DNA of 54,122 nucleotides from a virus, in the IMG/VR virus record IMGVR_UViG_3300036830_000174, positions 1 through 54,122 of that record; one strand, given 5' to 3'. A model generated the notes under the pieces. It had not been told where the DNA came from. It saw only the letters and a program-made list of their open reading frames with translations, and did not search any database. Position 1 is the first letter of the stretch. Every line of letters begins with the position of its first letter. The position numbers were made by a program, and so were the translations under genes. Shown here one piece after another: positions 1-6,465 of this stretch.

Positions 1-93
1 GCGGACTGGTGGTGCCTCGCGTTCGATCACGGAGCACTCGTTCACTTCCCCGCCAAGCGATCATTCGTGCGAGTGAGAGAGGGACAGAGGTGA
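1..93 (+). CDS. 3' end of a small unknown gene, cut by the window edge
   Basis: Frame 1 is open from the first base and ends with TGA at 91-93. That stop overlaps the GTG of the next gene as GTGA, the junction used throughout this gene chain. The visible product starts ADWWCLAFDHGALVHF and ends in a basic tail. No family is recognised. The start lies before the window. If the window were circular, a TTG at 54120-54122 would be in phase with it, but this cannot be tested here. Confidence 0.45.
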   Translation, partial: ADWWCLAFDHGALVHFPAKRSFVRVREGQR

Positions 94-305
94 TCCAAGT
101 CACGCTGAGCTGCGACGCCGCCGGCTGCGAAGAGACCGTCGTGCTCGCGAGCGACAAGCGCAACGACAGCGACACCGTCACGGAGATTGACTTCGGCGCC
201 TACGACGGCGAGAGGCCGGGCGGCTGGGTCGACGGCACGTGGTACGCGCCCGAAGGCTGGACGCAGACGCCCGACAACCAGGTCGCGTGTCCGTCTCACC
301 GATGA
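90..305 (+). CDS. small Cys-containing protein of unknown function
   Basis: This 71-residue product starts at GTG 90, chosen because it overlaps the upstream stop (GTGA) and follows the purine-rich GAGAGAGGGACAGAG. An upstream ATG at 9 would add a low-complexity basic stretch. The N-terminus has a C-x4-C pair (SCDAAGCEE) and the C-terminus has another Cys in ACPSHR, so metal binding is possible. Short proteins with this Cys pattern and a Trp-rich C-terminal half are common in actinophage accessory regions. No biochemical role is assigned. It overlaps the next gene by 4 bp, so the two are probably translationally coupled. Confidence 0.7.
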   Translation: MIQVTLSCDAAGCEETVVLASDKRNDSDTVTEIDFGAYDGERPGGWVDGTWYAPEGWTQTPDNQVACPSHR

Positions 306-976
306 GCGGGATTCGCTTCCCGGCGCGTATCCGTCCGTGTCCGACGTGCTCGCCCGACGGCGTACTCCGCTCGGCGCTGAGCGGCGGCCGTCCGTGTCCG
401 ACGTGCAACGGGAGCGGGTGCGAGGTCACGCCAGAGGACGAAGTGCTCGTCGCGGACTGGTGGCGACGTCGTGTCGCAGGCGCTTCGCGTGGCGAATCGC
501 TGCTGCTCGGCGGACTGGTGGCTGTGCGGCTGTGCGTCCCGTGGCGCGACCCGCGACGCAAGACGAAGGAGGCGAGTCTCACCCTGCGCGCACAGGCTCG
601 CGGCCGCTGGCGTTGGATCAAGCTGACCGTCTTCTCGCCGAGCGGGACGCACCGCGAGCAGATGAACGGCACCGTCTCGCTGACGGCCGAAGCGAAGACC
701 TGGCTGACGGACAACTCGCTACGTGGCAACCTGCGCCGCAAGGCATTCGCTCGCGTCGGCGTGAAGCTCGGTGCCGGCGGGGCGCCCGATGTGGGGGGCG
801 GCTGCGAGGTCCTGAGCGAGAGCGGCAAGCGCTGCACGTGGGAGCGCGGGCACGAGGCGATGCGTGTGCACTACGACGGCTCGCCGGCGCCCGGCGTCTT
901 CCCGCACTCATGGGCCACGCCGCGACTCGGCAGGAACGCCACCGTCGTCGTCGAGCCGAGGCGTCCACGTGGCTGA
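302..976 (+). CDS. zinc-finger-like protein with CPTC pairs, unknown function
   Basis: The 224-residue product starts at ATG 302, overlapping the preceding TGA as ATGA. Two CPTC knuckles near the N-terminus (about residues 12-15 and 31-34), the second followed by NGSGC, resemble the DnaJ-type zinc ribbon and predict zinc binding. The C-terminal part has a second Cys/His-rich segment (CEVLSESGKRCTWERGHE, then H and W) like a small protein common in actinobacteria and their phages. It may therefore be two small modules joined. The middle is Arg- and Trp-rich. It overlaps the next gene by 8 bp. Function is not known. Confidence 0.6.
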   Translation: MSGIRFPARIRPCPTCSPDGVLRSALSGGRPCPTCNGSGCEVTPEDEVLVADWWRRRVAGASRGESLLLGGLVAVRLCVPWRDPRRKTKEASLTLRAQARGRWRWIKLTVFSPSGTHREQMNGTVSLTAEAKTWLTDNSLRGNLRRKAFARVGVKLGAGGAPDVGGGCEVLSESGKRCTWERGHEAMRVHYDGSPAPGVFPHSWATPRLGRNATVVVEPRRPRG

Positions 977-1223
977 GAACATCGCTCACGGCGAGGAAGT
1001 GCGAGCGCGCGCTGAGGTGCAGCGCGTCGAGGGCTACCTCGACCTGACGCTGACCGCGCGGGCATGGCCGTCACGCGACGGCGGCTCGATGACGGGGCGC
1101 TTCTCAGTGCGAGAGGCGCGGAAGCTGCACCGTGAACTCGGCGCGAAGATCGAGAGCGCGGTACGGTGGGAAAAGCGCCTGCACGATGCGCAGAAACGCA
1201 ACGCAAAGCGGAGGCGACGATGA
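969..1223 (+). CDS. small basic protein, unknown
   Basis: The 84-residue product starts at GTG 969, overlapping the previous gene by 8 bp. It has a short beta-like segment (GYLDLTLTARAWPS) followed by a long charged helix ending in KRRRR. This resembles the compact single-strand or nucleic-acid-associated accessory proteins of actinophages, but no family is recognised. It sits in a run of tightly overlapping genes and is probably co-transcribed with them. Confidence 0.6.
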   Translation: MAENIAHGEEVRARAEVQRVEGYLDLTLTARAWPSRDGGSMTGRFSVREARKLHRELGAKIESAVRWEKRLHDAQKRNAKRRRR

Positions 1224-1429
1224 CCGACGTGGCGATCGAGGCGAGCATCGAGCCGCAGGAGACGTTCGCCGGCGGCGGCCCGCAGAAGACCGGCGCGTAC
1301 GACTGGTCGATCGACATGGTCGTCACGCCGGCGGTCGGCAAGCCGAAGACCGTCCGGCGTTCGGGGCGATCGCTTGACCGCGGCCGCGCCGTCGCCGAGG
1401 TCGTGCGTGAGATAGAGGGGGCGCTGTGA
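1220..1429 (+). CDS. small unknown protein
   Basis: The 69-residue product starts at ATG 1220 (ATGA overlap with the previous stop). It is acidic at the N-terminus and ends in a predicted helix (RAVAEVVREIEGAL). The central YDWSIDMVVTPAVGKP looks like paired beta strands. No family is recognised. Length, start overlap and high third-position GC support it as a real gene. Confidence 0.6.
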   Translation: MTDVAIEASIEPQETFAGGGPQKTGAYDWSIDMVVTPAVGKPKTVRRSGRSLDRGRAVAEVVREIEGAL

Positions 1430-1749
1430 GCAGCGAGAGCCGACGCATGGCACGCCGAGCAGCGCGGGCAGACCACGCACAGAGCGGGGGAGCGACGCTG
1501 ACGCTGCGTGTCCCGTGGAAGTTCTCCAACGGCGCGCTGCCGGTGATGGGCGAAGTCGCGCGCCTGATCGGGCCCGACGGCACCACCTGCGTCGGCCTGC
1601 TCGAGGACGGCACGCCGATCGAGCTACCGCACGGCGCGTACGGCGTATTGCTCGAGGGCCGCGTGCTGCCGTCGGACACCGGCCATGCCACGTGGGAGCT
1701 TCGTTATGAGATGAGCGACGTGGTCAGAGACGCCGACCCAATCATCTGA
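1426..1749 (+). CDS. small unknown protein
   Basis: The 107-residue product starts at GTG 1426 (GTGA overlap). After a basic N-terminal 20 residues it appears mostly beta (LTLRVPWKF, GEVARLIGPDGTTC, GAYGVLLEGRVLP). No catalytic motif is seen. It is the last member of the first overlapping block; 21 bp separate it from the next gene. Confidence 0.6.
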   Translation: MSSESRRMARRAARADHAQSGGATLTLRVPWKFSNGALPVMGEVARLIGPDGTTCVGLLEDGTPIELPHGAYGVLLEGRVLPSDTGHATWELRYEMSDVVRDADPII

Positions 1750-1770
1750 GCGGCGGCGTAGCGTTCGGTC

Positions 1771-2103
1771 ATGGCCGCCGTGCGCTTCTCTCTGCCGTGC
1801 TACACGATCACCGAACACGCGCTGCTGCGGTGGGTTGAGCGCTGCCGCCCGGACCTGGCGTTCGAGGACGGCGACGGGCGCTCGCGCGCGCTGCTGGCGA
1901 TGCTTGCCTTCGTCGCCGACGCCCGGCCCGTGCGCGACTGGCCGGTCTGGCTCTCGCACCTGGCGCCGCACCACCGTGAGGAGGACGTGCACCTCATGGT
2001 CGGAGACGACGTCGTGCTGCCGATCGGCAACCGAGACGGCTACACAGCGATCAAGACGGTGCTGACGCGGGAGTGGGACGGGCGGCGGGCGGCGGCGGTA
2101 TAG
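1771..2103 (+). CDS. unknown protein with an ITEHALLRWVER motif
   Basis: The 110-residue product starts at ATG 1771, the first gene here not overlapping its neighbour. A -10-like TAGCGT lies at 1759-1764, six bases before the ATG, so a leaderless transcript is possible, though no -35-like box is seen. The N-terminal TITEHALLRWVERCRPDL recalls the T-x-H-x3-R-x3-R pattern of DUF4258/RelE-fold toxins. The C-terminal GDDVVLPIGNRDGYTAIKTVLTREW looks like the terminal strands of a small alpha/beta fold. A ribonuclease-like fold is a guess; no antitoxin gene is obvious. Confidence 0.6.
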   Translation: MAAVRFSLPCYTITEHALLRWVERCRPDLAFEDGDGRSRALLAMLAFVADARPVRDWPVWLSHLAPHHREEDVHLMVGDDVVLPIGNRDGYTAIKTVLTREWDGRRAAAV

Positions 2104-2115
2104 CGTATATCGTGT

Positions 2116-2140
2116 TATACTGCTCCGCGTTACCCGATCC
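2116..2140 (+). promoter_or_regulatory. early-type promoter with 5' GTTACCCGATC element (copy 1)
   Basis: TATACT (2116-2121), 7 bp, then GTTACCCGATCC (2129-2140), followed by GAAGGAG and the GTG at 2154. The same TAnnnT, 6-7 bp, GTTACCCGATC order is found before three other starts (8044, 42850 minus strand, 47242). The spacing places transcription initiation at about the first base of the element, so it would be the 5' end of the mRNA. The DNA just upstream is unusually A/T-rich for this genome. Confidence 0.7.
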
Positions 2141-2153
2141 GAAGGAGTCCGAA

Positions 2154-2525
2154 GTGTCCGCAGCCACGCAGGAGCGCCACACCCTCCGAGTCCGCGTCTC
2201 GCAGACGGCCACGGGCGAGCCGCCTACCGAGCACCAGGTTCGCAACAGGGGCCTGACCCCGACCGACGACCCGTTCTGGTTCGAGGCGTTCGCGACGCCG
2301 GTCGCCGCCGCGAACATTCGCGAGAACGGCCAGCACGCGCGCGGCACGCTGCTGACGAGCTTCTCTCCGCCGCAGTCGGCCGACGGAGTGGTCGAGGACG
2401 TACAGCCGCCGACCGACGCGGAACGCACCGATCACCGCCCGATGGTCTACGACCGCGAGGCCAGTCGGTGGATCCCGAGCCTCAGCGACCGCGCGCAGAC
2501 GCTGCGGGTCGTCGTCGATGAGTAG
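2154..2525 (+). CDS. unknown protein, first gene of a promoter-led operon
   Basis: The 123-residue product starts at GTG 2154, chosen for the AAGGAG site eight bases upstream and for the conserved promoter element before it. The sequence alternates short beta segments (HTLRVRVSQT, ARGTLLTSFS) with Pro/Asp-rich loops. It contains DPFWFEAFATPVAAANIRENG and has no Cys. No family is recognised. It heads a run of overlapping genes to about 5.6 kb that would be expressed from the 2116 promoter. Confidence 0.65.
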   Translation: MSAATQERHTLRVRVSQTATGEPPTEHQVRNRGLTPTDDPFWFEAFATPVAAANIRENGQHARGTLLTSFSPPQSADGVVEDVQPPTDAERTDHRPMVYDREASRWIPSLSDRAQTLRVVVDE

Positions 2526-2856
2526 CGACGAGGTCTTCTCCGCGGACGTCCGTCTCGTCCACCGCTTCGGCCGATGGAACCTGCGGGTCAACTCCGAGGA
2601 GCGCCCCATCTCGGCGCAGAACGCGCTGATGCTCGTCGTCGAGCTCTCGGATATGCACCCGACCGACCTGACCGACGAGGTGCGCGACGTCATCCGCCGC
2701 GACGCCGACGAGGCGGAGGAGGCGGCGCGCAAGGCTGACGAGCACGTCCGTACCGAGTCCGCGAGACTGGCAAGCTCGGCCGTCTCGGCGCGCGAACGAG
2801 CGCTCGAGCGCCGGCGCGAGGCCAACCATCTGTGCAAGGCGCGTCTCGATGCCTGA
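2518..2856 (+). CDS. unknown protein with C-terminal coiled coil
   Basis: The 112-residue product starts at ATG 2518, overlapping the previous gene by 8 bp. Residues 1-50 look beta-rich (VRLVHRFGRWNLRVNSEE). Residues 60-112 form one long Ala/Glu/Arg helix with heptad character (DEAEEAARKADEHVRTESARL written in part), a probable coiled coil. It may be an oligomerising or partner-binding protein; function unknown. Confidence 0.6.
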   Translation: MSSDEVFSADVRLVHRFGRWNLRVNSEERPISAQNALMLVVELSDMHPTDLTDEVRDVIRRDADEAEEAARKADEHVRTESARLASSAVSARERALERRREANHLCKARLDA

Positions 2857-3106
2857 GTTCATCGTCTGCCCGCCGCACATCGTGGGGAACGTGCACAAGT
2901 ACGAAGTGGTCTGCTCGAGCGACGGCGTCCGGCTCTCATCGGTGGACTTGGCGCGGGCGCACGGCATCGAGACGCTCGACCACGACGACTTCTGGATCGC
3001 CGAGGTCAACGGCCGCGAACTCCTCGCGATCCGTCACTCCAACGGCGAGGTCCGCTCCGAAGCGACGATCACGGAGATGCACGCCGTGCGGGAAGCGATC
3101 GTCTGA
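2849..3106 (+). CDS. small unknown protein
   Basis: The 85-residue product starts at ATG 2849, overlapping the previous stop by 8 bp. It begins MPEFIVCPPHIVGNVHKY. A Cys-x-x-H pair near the N-terminus and a single later Cys are not enough to call a metal site. The fold looks like a small mixed alpha/beta protein. It ends one base into the next ATG. No family is recognised. Confidence 0.6.
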   Translation: MPEFIVCPPHIVGNVHKYEVVCSSDGVRLSSVDLARAHGIETLDHDDFWIAEVNGRELLAIRHSNGEVRSEATITEMHAVREAIV

Positions 3107-3465
3107 TGGCACCTGACATCACCGACCCCCGCGACCTCGGCGGCAGCTTCTCCGGTGGGGACGACCCGTTCGGCGCCAGCAACGTCCTGATCGACGCGAG
3201 GCACGCGATCCTGGCCTCACACTTGGACATCTGCAAGATCGACCCGGAAGGCGGCGCGCGCGGCCGGGACGATGTCTACGCCGTCATCGTTGGCGGTCGG
3301 ATCAACCAGACGCAGGACACCGCCCGCGTCCTGTTCTTCGGCGACCTCGATTGGCTCGCTTCGCTCATCACAGAGGCGCACGGCGTTGCTGAGCGCGACG
3401 GCAAGCTCGCTGAGTTGCAGCGGCTATGTCAAGAGCGATGGGAGAAGATGCCGCATGGCGCGTAA
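3106..3465 (+). CDS. small unknown protein
   Basis: The 119-residue product starts at ATG 3106, sharing one base with the previous stop. It contains DVYAVIVGGRINQTQDTARVLFF followed by two predicted helices (DLDWLASLITEAHGVAERDGKL is 22 residues, given here by its ends only). The pattern resembles a small alpha/beta accessory protein; no motif is diagnostic. Confidence 0.58.
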   Translation: MAPDITDPRDLGGSFSGGDDPFGASNVLIDARHAILASHLDICKIDPEGGARGRDDVYAVIVGGRINQTQDTARVLFFGDLDWLASLITEAHGVAERDGKLAELQRLCQERWEKMPHGA

Positions 3466-3733
3466 GCAACTCGGCATGGTGGACGACGCGCTGCTGGACG
3501 ACGTCGATCGCCGCGCGCTGGGACTCGGGCAGACGCGTCGCACTTTCGTTGAACGGGCCCTCGAGCGCCATATAGAATATGTCGATGAGGTGAGTCAGAC
3601 GCATCGTGGCGTAGATGCCACCGTCGCGGTGGCCGAGCACCGCGCGGCGCTGCGGCCGGCCTCGGCGATCACGCCCTCGAACGCCGCGAAGGCTGGCGTG
3701 CGACCACGACCTCGAGGAGGCAGGAAGCGATGA
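3455..3733 (+). CDS. ribbon-helix-helix-like DNA-binding protein
   Basis: The 92-residue product starts at ATG 3455, overlapping the preceding gene by 11 bp. Residues 1-40 fit a CopG/Arc-type fold. A short strand (KQLGMVDDALLDDVD) is followed by helix, turn (LGLGQTRRT) and helix (FVERALERHIEYVDE), the layout of small phage regulators and antitoxins. The rest is disordered and basic, ending RPRGGRKR, which could help bind DNA. It may regulate this early operon. No toxin partner is identified next to it. Confidence 0.55.
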   Translation: MARKQLGMVDDALLDDVDRRALGLGQTRRTFVERALERHIEYVDEVSQTHRGVDATVAVAEHRAALRPASAITPSNAAKAGVRPRPRGGRKR

Positions 3734-4725
3734 AGCCCCCAGACGAGCGCCGCGAGGCCGCGGTCGCCGCCTACGACGCAGCCCGTAGTGGGGAGGCGGA
3801 GGTCGAGCCTGCCCTGGATCGGATCAAGGCAGCGGCTCGCGCGGCGTTCGACTTCGCCAACGAATCAGACGAGTTCAGTGATCGCTTCGAGCAGTGGTGG
3901 GCCTACTGGTCGGGGGAGGAGCGCGCCGCGCTCGCCGAGCACCCCGAGCCACGACAGGCGGAGGGCGACTTGCAAGAGGCTGCCCGCGAAGCGCTTGTTG
4001 TGCTCGCGGCGTTGAAGCTGGGAGATGTTCGAGAGCGGCATGTGCCTGAGCTTTGGGACTTGCTCTTGCGAGCGCATGACCTCCTATTGGCTGCCCTCTC
4101 CCATCACCCAGAGCCCGGCCCCATGGTCGGTGCAGGCCTCTCCGGGCCGCCGCTTGGACCTCAGCCCGAGCCACGACAGGATCAACCTGTCGATCGGGCG
4201 GGAAATGGGGGCTGCACCTGCCGCAAACCGCCCAAGGGCATGATCGGCTGGGATCGGGGCATGGTCGATCGCGACTGTCCGCATCATGGTCACGAAGCGC
4301 TGCCTGAGCCGACCAACGATCCTCAACTAGATGCTGTTGTCGGTGCCCTACAGGATGGTAGGGAGCGGGCGACGCTGGACGACGGCGCCGTTGCTCTTTG
4401 GCGTCCTAATCCTCAGCACCCGTGGCGTGAGTGGGAGTCGGACAAGAGCGACGAGGTCCAAGGCGAAATGCTTGACTTCGTCCCGCTCGCCGTTGCTCAG
4501 CGCGTTCTCGCCGAGCACCCACACCAAGACGTAGAGCCCGAGCGCGACGAGAAGTTCGTACGTGGCTGGAGCGAGGGCTGGCAGTGCGCGTGCATAAAGG
4601 CCGACGGGTCCTTGCCGCCCGAGTCCCAGGTCCGGGAAGCACTGGTGTTCGCGGGCTTCTCGGATGACGTGATCAACGCTGCCCTCGCCTCCTCACCCGA
4701 CCAACCGAGCGAGGCACCCAAGTGA
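3730..4725 (+). CDS. unknown protein with repeated HPEP motifs
   Basis: The 331-residue product starts at ATG 3730 (ATGA overlap). The N-terminal 110 residues look helical (AARAAFDFANESDEFSDRF, EQWWAYWSGEERAAL). The motif (A)EHPEPRQ or HHPEPGP recurs at about residues 73, 131 and 144 with a relative (EHPHQD) near 262, each in a Pro-rich linker. This suggests a string of short modules. A CTCRKP...DCPHHGHE segment near residues 165-195 could bind a metal. Around 4150-4330 the codon use is less GC-biased than the neighbours. Function unknown; possibly a mosaic of small domains seen separately in other actinophages. Confidence 0.55.
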   Translation: MKPPDERREAAVAAYDAARSGEAEVEPALDRIKAAARAAFDFANESDEFSDRFEQWWAYWSGEERAALAEHPEPRQAEGDLQEAAREALVVLAALKLGDVRERHVPELWDLLLRAHDLLLAALSHHPEPGPMVGAGLSGPPLGPQPEPRQDQPVDRAGNGGCTCRKPPKGMIGWDRGMVDRDCPHHGHEALPEPTNDPQLDAVVGALQDGRERATLDDGAVALWRPNPQHPWREWESDKSDEVQGEMLDFVPLAVAQRVLAEHPHQDVEPERDEKFVRGWSEGWQCACIKADGSLPPESQVREALVFAGFSDDVINAALASSPDQPSEAPK

Positions 4726-4979
4726 CCGTCAAGCGCTCTCTCCTCTGGCTGGGCGCGGCTCTAGCTGCCGCAGCGTTCTGCTGGATCGGCGTCTTCATCG
4801 CAGTCGAGGCGATCGAAAGCCACGAACAAGCGCTACGCCACGAACACGCCGAAGAACGCTGCACCAACACGATCGAGTTGCCAGAACGCATCGTTGTCGA
4901 AGGGCACAACTACACCTGTGATGCTGATGGGTATGCGGTGGAAGAACTGCCGTTTAGGAGGGGAAACGAGCATCGCTAA
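4722..4979 (+). CDS. small membrane-anchored or secreted protein
   Basis: The 85-residue product starts at GTG 4722 (GTGA overlap). Residues 3-30 form one hydrophobic segment (LLWLGAALAAAAFCWIGVFI) after a Lys/Arg N-terminus, which fits an uncleaved anchor or signal peptide. The remaining 55 residues are charged and would be extracytoplasmic, with two Cys (ERCTNT and NYTCDAD) that may form a disulphide. It could act at the envelope, for example in exclusion of other phages, but nothing proves it. Confidence 0.6.
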   Translation: MTVKRSLLWLGAALAAAAFCWIGVFIAVEAIESHEQALRHEHAEERCTNTIELPERIVVEGHNYTCDADGYAVEELPFRRGNEHR

Positions 4980-5178
4980 CTATCGACGCCCCAACTGCGT
5001 GCGCCCGCAGCCGCGCCGCCAGCAGCGCGAGCAGACGACGCGCGGCGTACACGACCCGCTCGGCCTGCGCCGCGCGTCGCTGACTACCGAGCATCCGTTG
5101 TTGCCGGATCCGCGCGACCCGGAGCAACTGCGGCCGGACTCGCCGGAGTGGTGGCAGCGGGAGAACGACAACCGATGA
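4972..5178 (+). CDS. small basic protein, probable ATC start
   Basis: The convincing part of this frame begins IANYRRPNCVRPQPRRQQRE and ends PDSPEWWQRENDNR (68 residues from 4972). No ATG, GTG or TTG lies near it. A strong AGGAGGGG at 4956-4963 is placed eight bases before ATC 4972, which overlaps the upstream TAA by 8 bp, as is usual here. A more distant ATG at 4933 is in frame but would sit upstream of that Shine-Dalgarno. I therefore favour ATC initiation, with 4933 as the alternative. The product is Arg/Pro-rich; function unknown. Confidence 0.5.
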   Translation: MANYRRPNCVRPQPRRQQREQTTRGVHDPLGLRRASLTTEHPLLPDPRDPEQLRPDSPEWWQRENDNR

Positions 5179-5384
5179 GCGACGCTGCGCGCCTGGCGCT
5201 GCTGCTGCGGTTCATGCTCGCCGCGCGCGTGCTCAAGGACTCCGACGCTCGCGTGACACGCGCTGCCGTGGCAATACGGAAGCGTCTGGACGGAACCGTG
5301 CAGGGCGACATCGACCACGACGAGCCGACGCTGATACTGCGCGACGACGCCGTCGTTGCCCTGCTGGCGGCAGACTCGTGTTGA
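5175..5384 (+). CDS. small helical protein, unknown
   Basis: The 69-residue product starts at ATG 5175 (ATGA overlap). It is mostly helical (SDAARLALLLRFMLAARVLK, then VTRAAVAIRKRL) with an acidic C-terminal half. It resembles small accessory proteins of unknown role. It is followed with a one-base overlap by the next ATG. Confidence 0.55.
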   Translation: MSDAARLALLLRFMLAARVLKDSDARVTRAAVAIRKRLDGTVQGDIDHDEPTLILRDDAVVALLAADSC

Positions 5385-5560
5385 TGGACTCGCAGCACGG
5401 CAACCGCCCGAAACCCGACCGCGACCCGAAGTCGCTGCTGTTCGTGCCCGAGGCCGTGCGCCGGATGCGCGCCGCCAACCTACGCGACCAGGAGGAAGCC
5501 GCTCGAGCCGAGCAGCGCGAGCGCGAGCAGCGCGGGCTCAGGGAGCAGCGTCCGACGTGA
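5384..5560 (+). CDS. small charged helical protein, unknown
   Basis: The 58-residue product starts at ATG 5384, sharing its A with the previous stop; GTG 5378 and TTG 5381 are in-frame alternatives. The C-terminal 30 residues form a highly charged Glu/Arg/Gln helix (NLRDQEEAARAEQRERE), probably a coiled coil. Function unknown. Confidence 0.5.
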   Translation: MDSQHGNRPKPDRDPKSLLFVPEAVRRMRAANLRDQEEAARAEQREREQRGLREQRPT

Positions 5561-6102
5561 CGGTCGCACCGCGCCTGTTCGATGTCGCGGAGGACGCGCC
5601 CGACGTGGAGAGCGCCCTGGCGCTCCTAGACGCGCTGCCGACGCCGCCCGGCGACGGGCTGCGGCTGGCACCGCTCACGCTGCGAGCCGCGAACGCGATC
5701 ATCGCCGCGCTGCACCGACACTCGGAGGAAGTGCGCGGCATGAAGTTCGCTACGCGGGCGCTGATCGGCGAGCAGCACGTCGGCATCGCGATCGCGGGTC
5801 GGCCCGTCAGTCGCATCCTCGACGATGGCCTGACGGTCGAGATCCTGCGCGTGTGCACCTGGACGGAGAACAAGAACGTGTGCTCGAAGCTGTACGGCGC
5901 GTGCTGCCGCGCGGCGGCGGCGCTCGGCCATGTGCGCGCCGTGACCTACACGCGCGCCGACGAGAGTGGAACGAGCCTGCGCGCCGCCGGCTTCGTTGAG
6001 GTGGACCGCCGGCGCGCCGAATCCTGGGACTGCTCGTCGCGCCCGCGCGATGAGGACCACCACGAGTTGTCCGAGCGTGCGCGCTGGGAACGGCCACTGT
6101 GA
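5557..6102 (+). CDS. XF1762-family GNAT-like protein
   Basis: The 181-residue product starts at GTG 5557 (GTGA overlap). After a 40-residue leader the sequence matches the XF1762 family as I know it. It has LTLRAANAIIAALHRHSEEV, then KFATRAL, VGIAIAGRPVSRILDDG, TVEILRVCTWTENKNVCSKL, and ALGHVRAVTYTRADESGTSL. The family has an acetyltransferase (GNAT)-like fold and is frequent in phages and mobile elements. Its substrate is unknown. It might modify a host protein or small molecule. The C-terminal segment after ESWD is more variable. Confidence 0.75.
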   Translation: MTVAPRLFDVAEDAPDVESALALLDALPTPPGDGLRLAPLTLRAANAIIAALHRHSEEVRGMKFATRALIGEQHVGIAIAGRPVSRILDDGLTVEILRVCTWTENKNVCSKLYGACCRAAAALGHVRAVTYTRADESGTSLRAAGFVEVDRRRAESWDCSSRPRDEDHHELSERARWERPL

Positions 6103-6227
6103 CCGACGACGACCGCGAGCAGCGCATCGCGTTCGTGGCACGCGCCATCACCGCGCAGAACGCGCAGCCACGCACCGTCACCCGTCTAGCGTCGCTGACG
6201 AAGCCGAGGCCGTGCTGCACATGCTGA
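6099..6227 (+). CDS. short unknown gene, possibly frameshifted
   Basis: GTG 6099 overlaps the previous stop (GTGA) and opens a 42-codon frame starting VTDDDREQRIAFVARAIT and ending in an unnatural-looking RPCCTC. The -1 frame over the last part reads VADEAEAVLHMLTI and stops at 6233-6235, a much more typical ending. One missing or extra base near 6180-6186 would join the two into a natural small protein. It may be a recent frameshift, a sequencing error or a programmed shift; no slippery site is visible. Confidence 0.4.
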   Translation: MTDDDREQRIAFVARAITAQNAQPRTVTRLASLTKPRPCCTC

Positions 6228-6239
6228 CCATCTGAAAAA

Positions 6240-6275
6240 CCACTGGAAAGAAAGTTGCCAGTTGCTTTCCAGTGG
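6240..6275. promoter_or_regulatory. perfect 11-bp inverted repeat
   Basis: CCACTGGAAAG (6240-6250) and CTTTCCAGTGG (6265-6275) are perfect complements around a 14-base loop. It starts right after the 6099/-1 frame stops and ends one base before the late-type promoter at 6276. No U-run follows, so it could be a factor-assisted terminator, an mRNA 3' end, or an operator controlling the promoter. In this GC-rich genome its A/T content is notable. Confidence 0.6.
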
Positions 6276-6310
6276 GGCTTGCGCGTCGGCGCGCTGGTAC
6301 GCTCCGCGCC
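6276..6310 (+). promoter_or_regulatory. late-type leaderless promoter
   Basis: GGCTTGCGC (6276-6284), 13 bp, TACGCT (6298-6303), 7 bp, ATG 6311. The same box-13-TAnnnT order precedes 15759, 18454, 27669, 41145 and 42968. Initiation about seven bases after the -10 would fall on the ATG, giving an mRNA with no leader. Confidence 0.65.
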
Positions 6311-6463
6311 ATGCCGTTCGAGTACGAGCCCACCGAATACGTGCCGCAACCCGAGAAGGTCTACCGCGGCTGGTACGGCGACTCGGCGCAGACGAAGATC
6401 TGCTGGTCGCAGAGACGCAAAGGCTTCCGCGCCGTCTTCCCCGACTGCAAGACGCTCGGCTAG
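6311..6463 (+). CDS. short unknown protein
   Basis: The 50-residue product starts at ATG 6311, set by the leaderless promoter. It is rich in aromatic residues (MPFEYEPTEYVPQPEKVYRG, WYGDSAQTKICWSQRRKGF). The size and promoter suggest a small, well-expressed protein. No family is recognised, and no membrane segment is seen. Confidence 0.65.
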   Translation: MPFEYEPTEYVPQPEKVYRGWYGDSAQTKICWSQRRKGFRAVFPDCKTLG

Positions 6464-6465
6464 TG

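Larger units (their letters stand above)
1..521. repeat. 12-bp direct repeat, three copies
   Basis: GCGGACTGGTGG occurs at 1-12, 452-463 and 510-521. The first two copies encode the same ADWW/ADWWR-type residues, each in its own reading frame, and the third is read in another frame. This may be chance in GC-rich DNA, or a remnant of local duplication. The window begins exactly at one copy. Confidence 0.5.

Noticed and set aside
187-1047. Alternative Arg-rich frame overlapping the CPTC zinc-finger gene
   Set aside because: Its composition is typical of an out-of-frame translation, while the chosen frame has CxxC motifs and overlapping start and stop with its neighbours.
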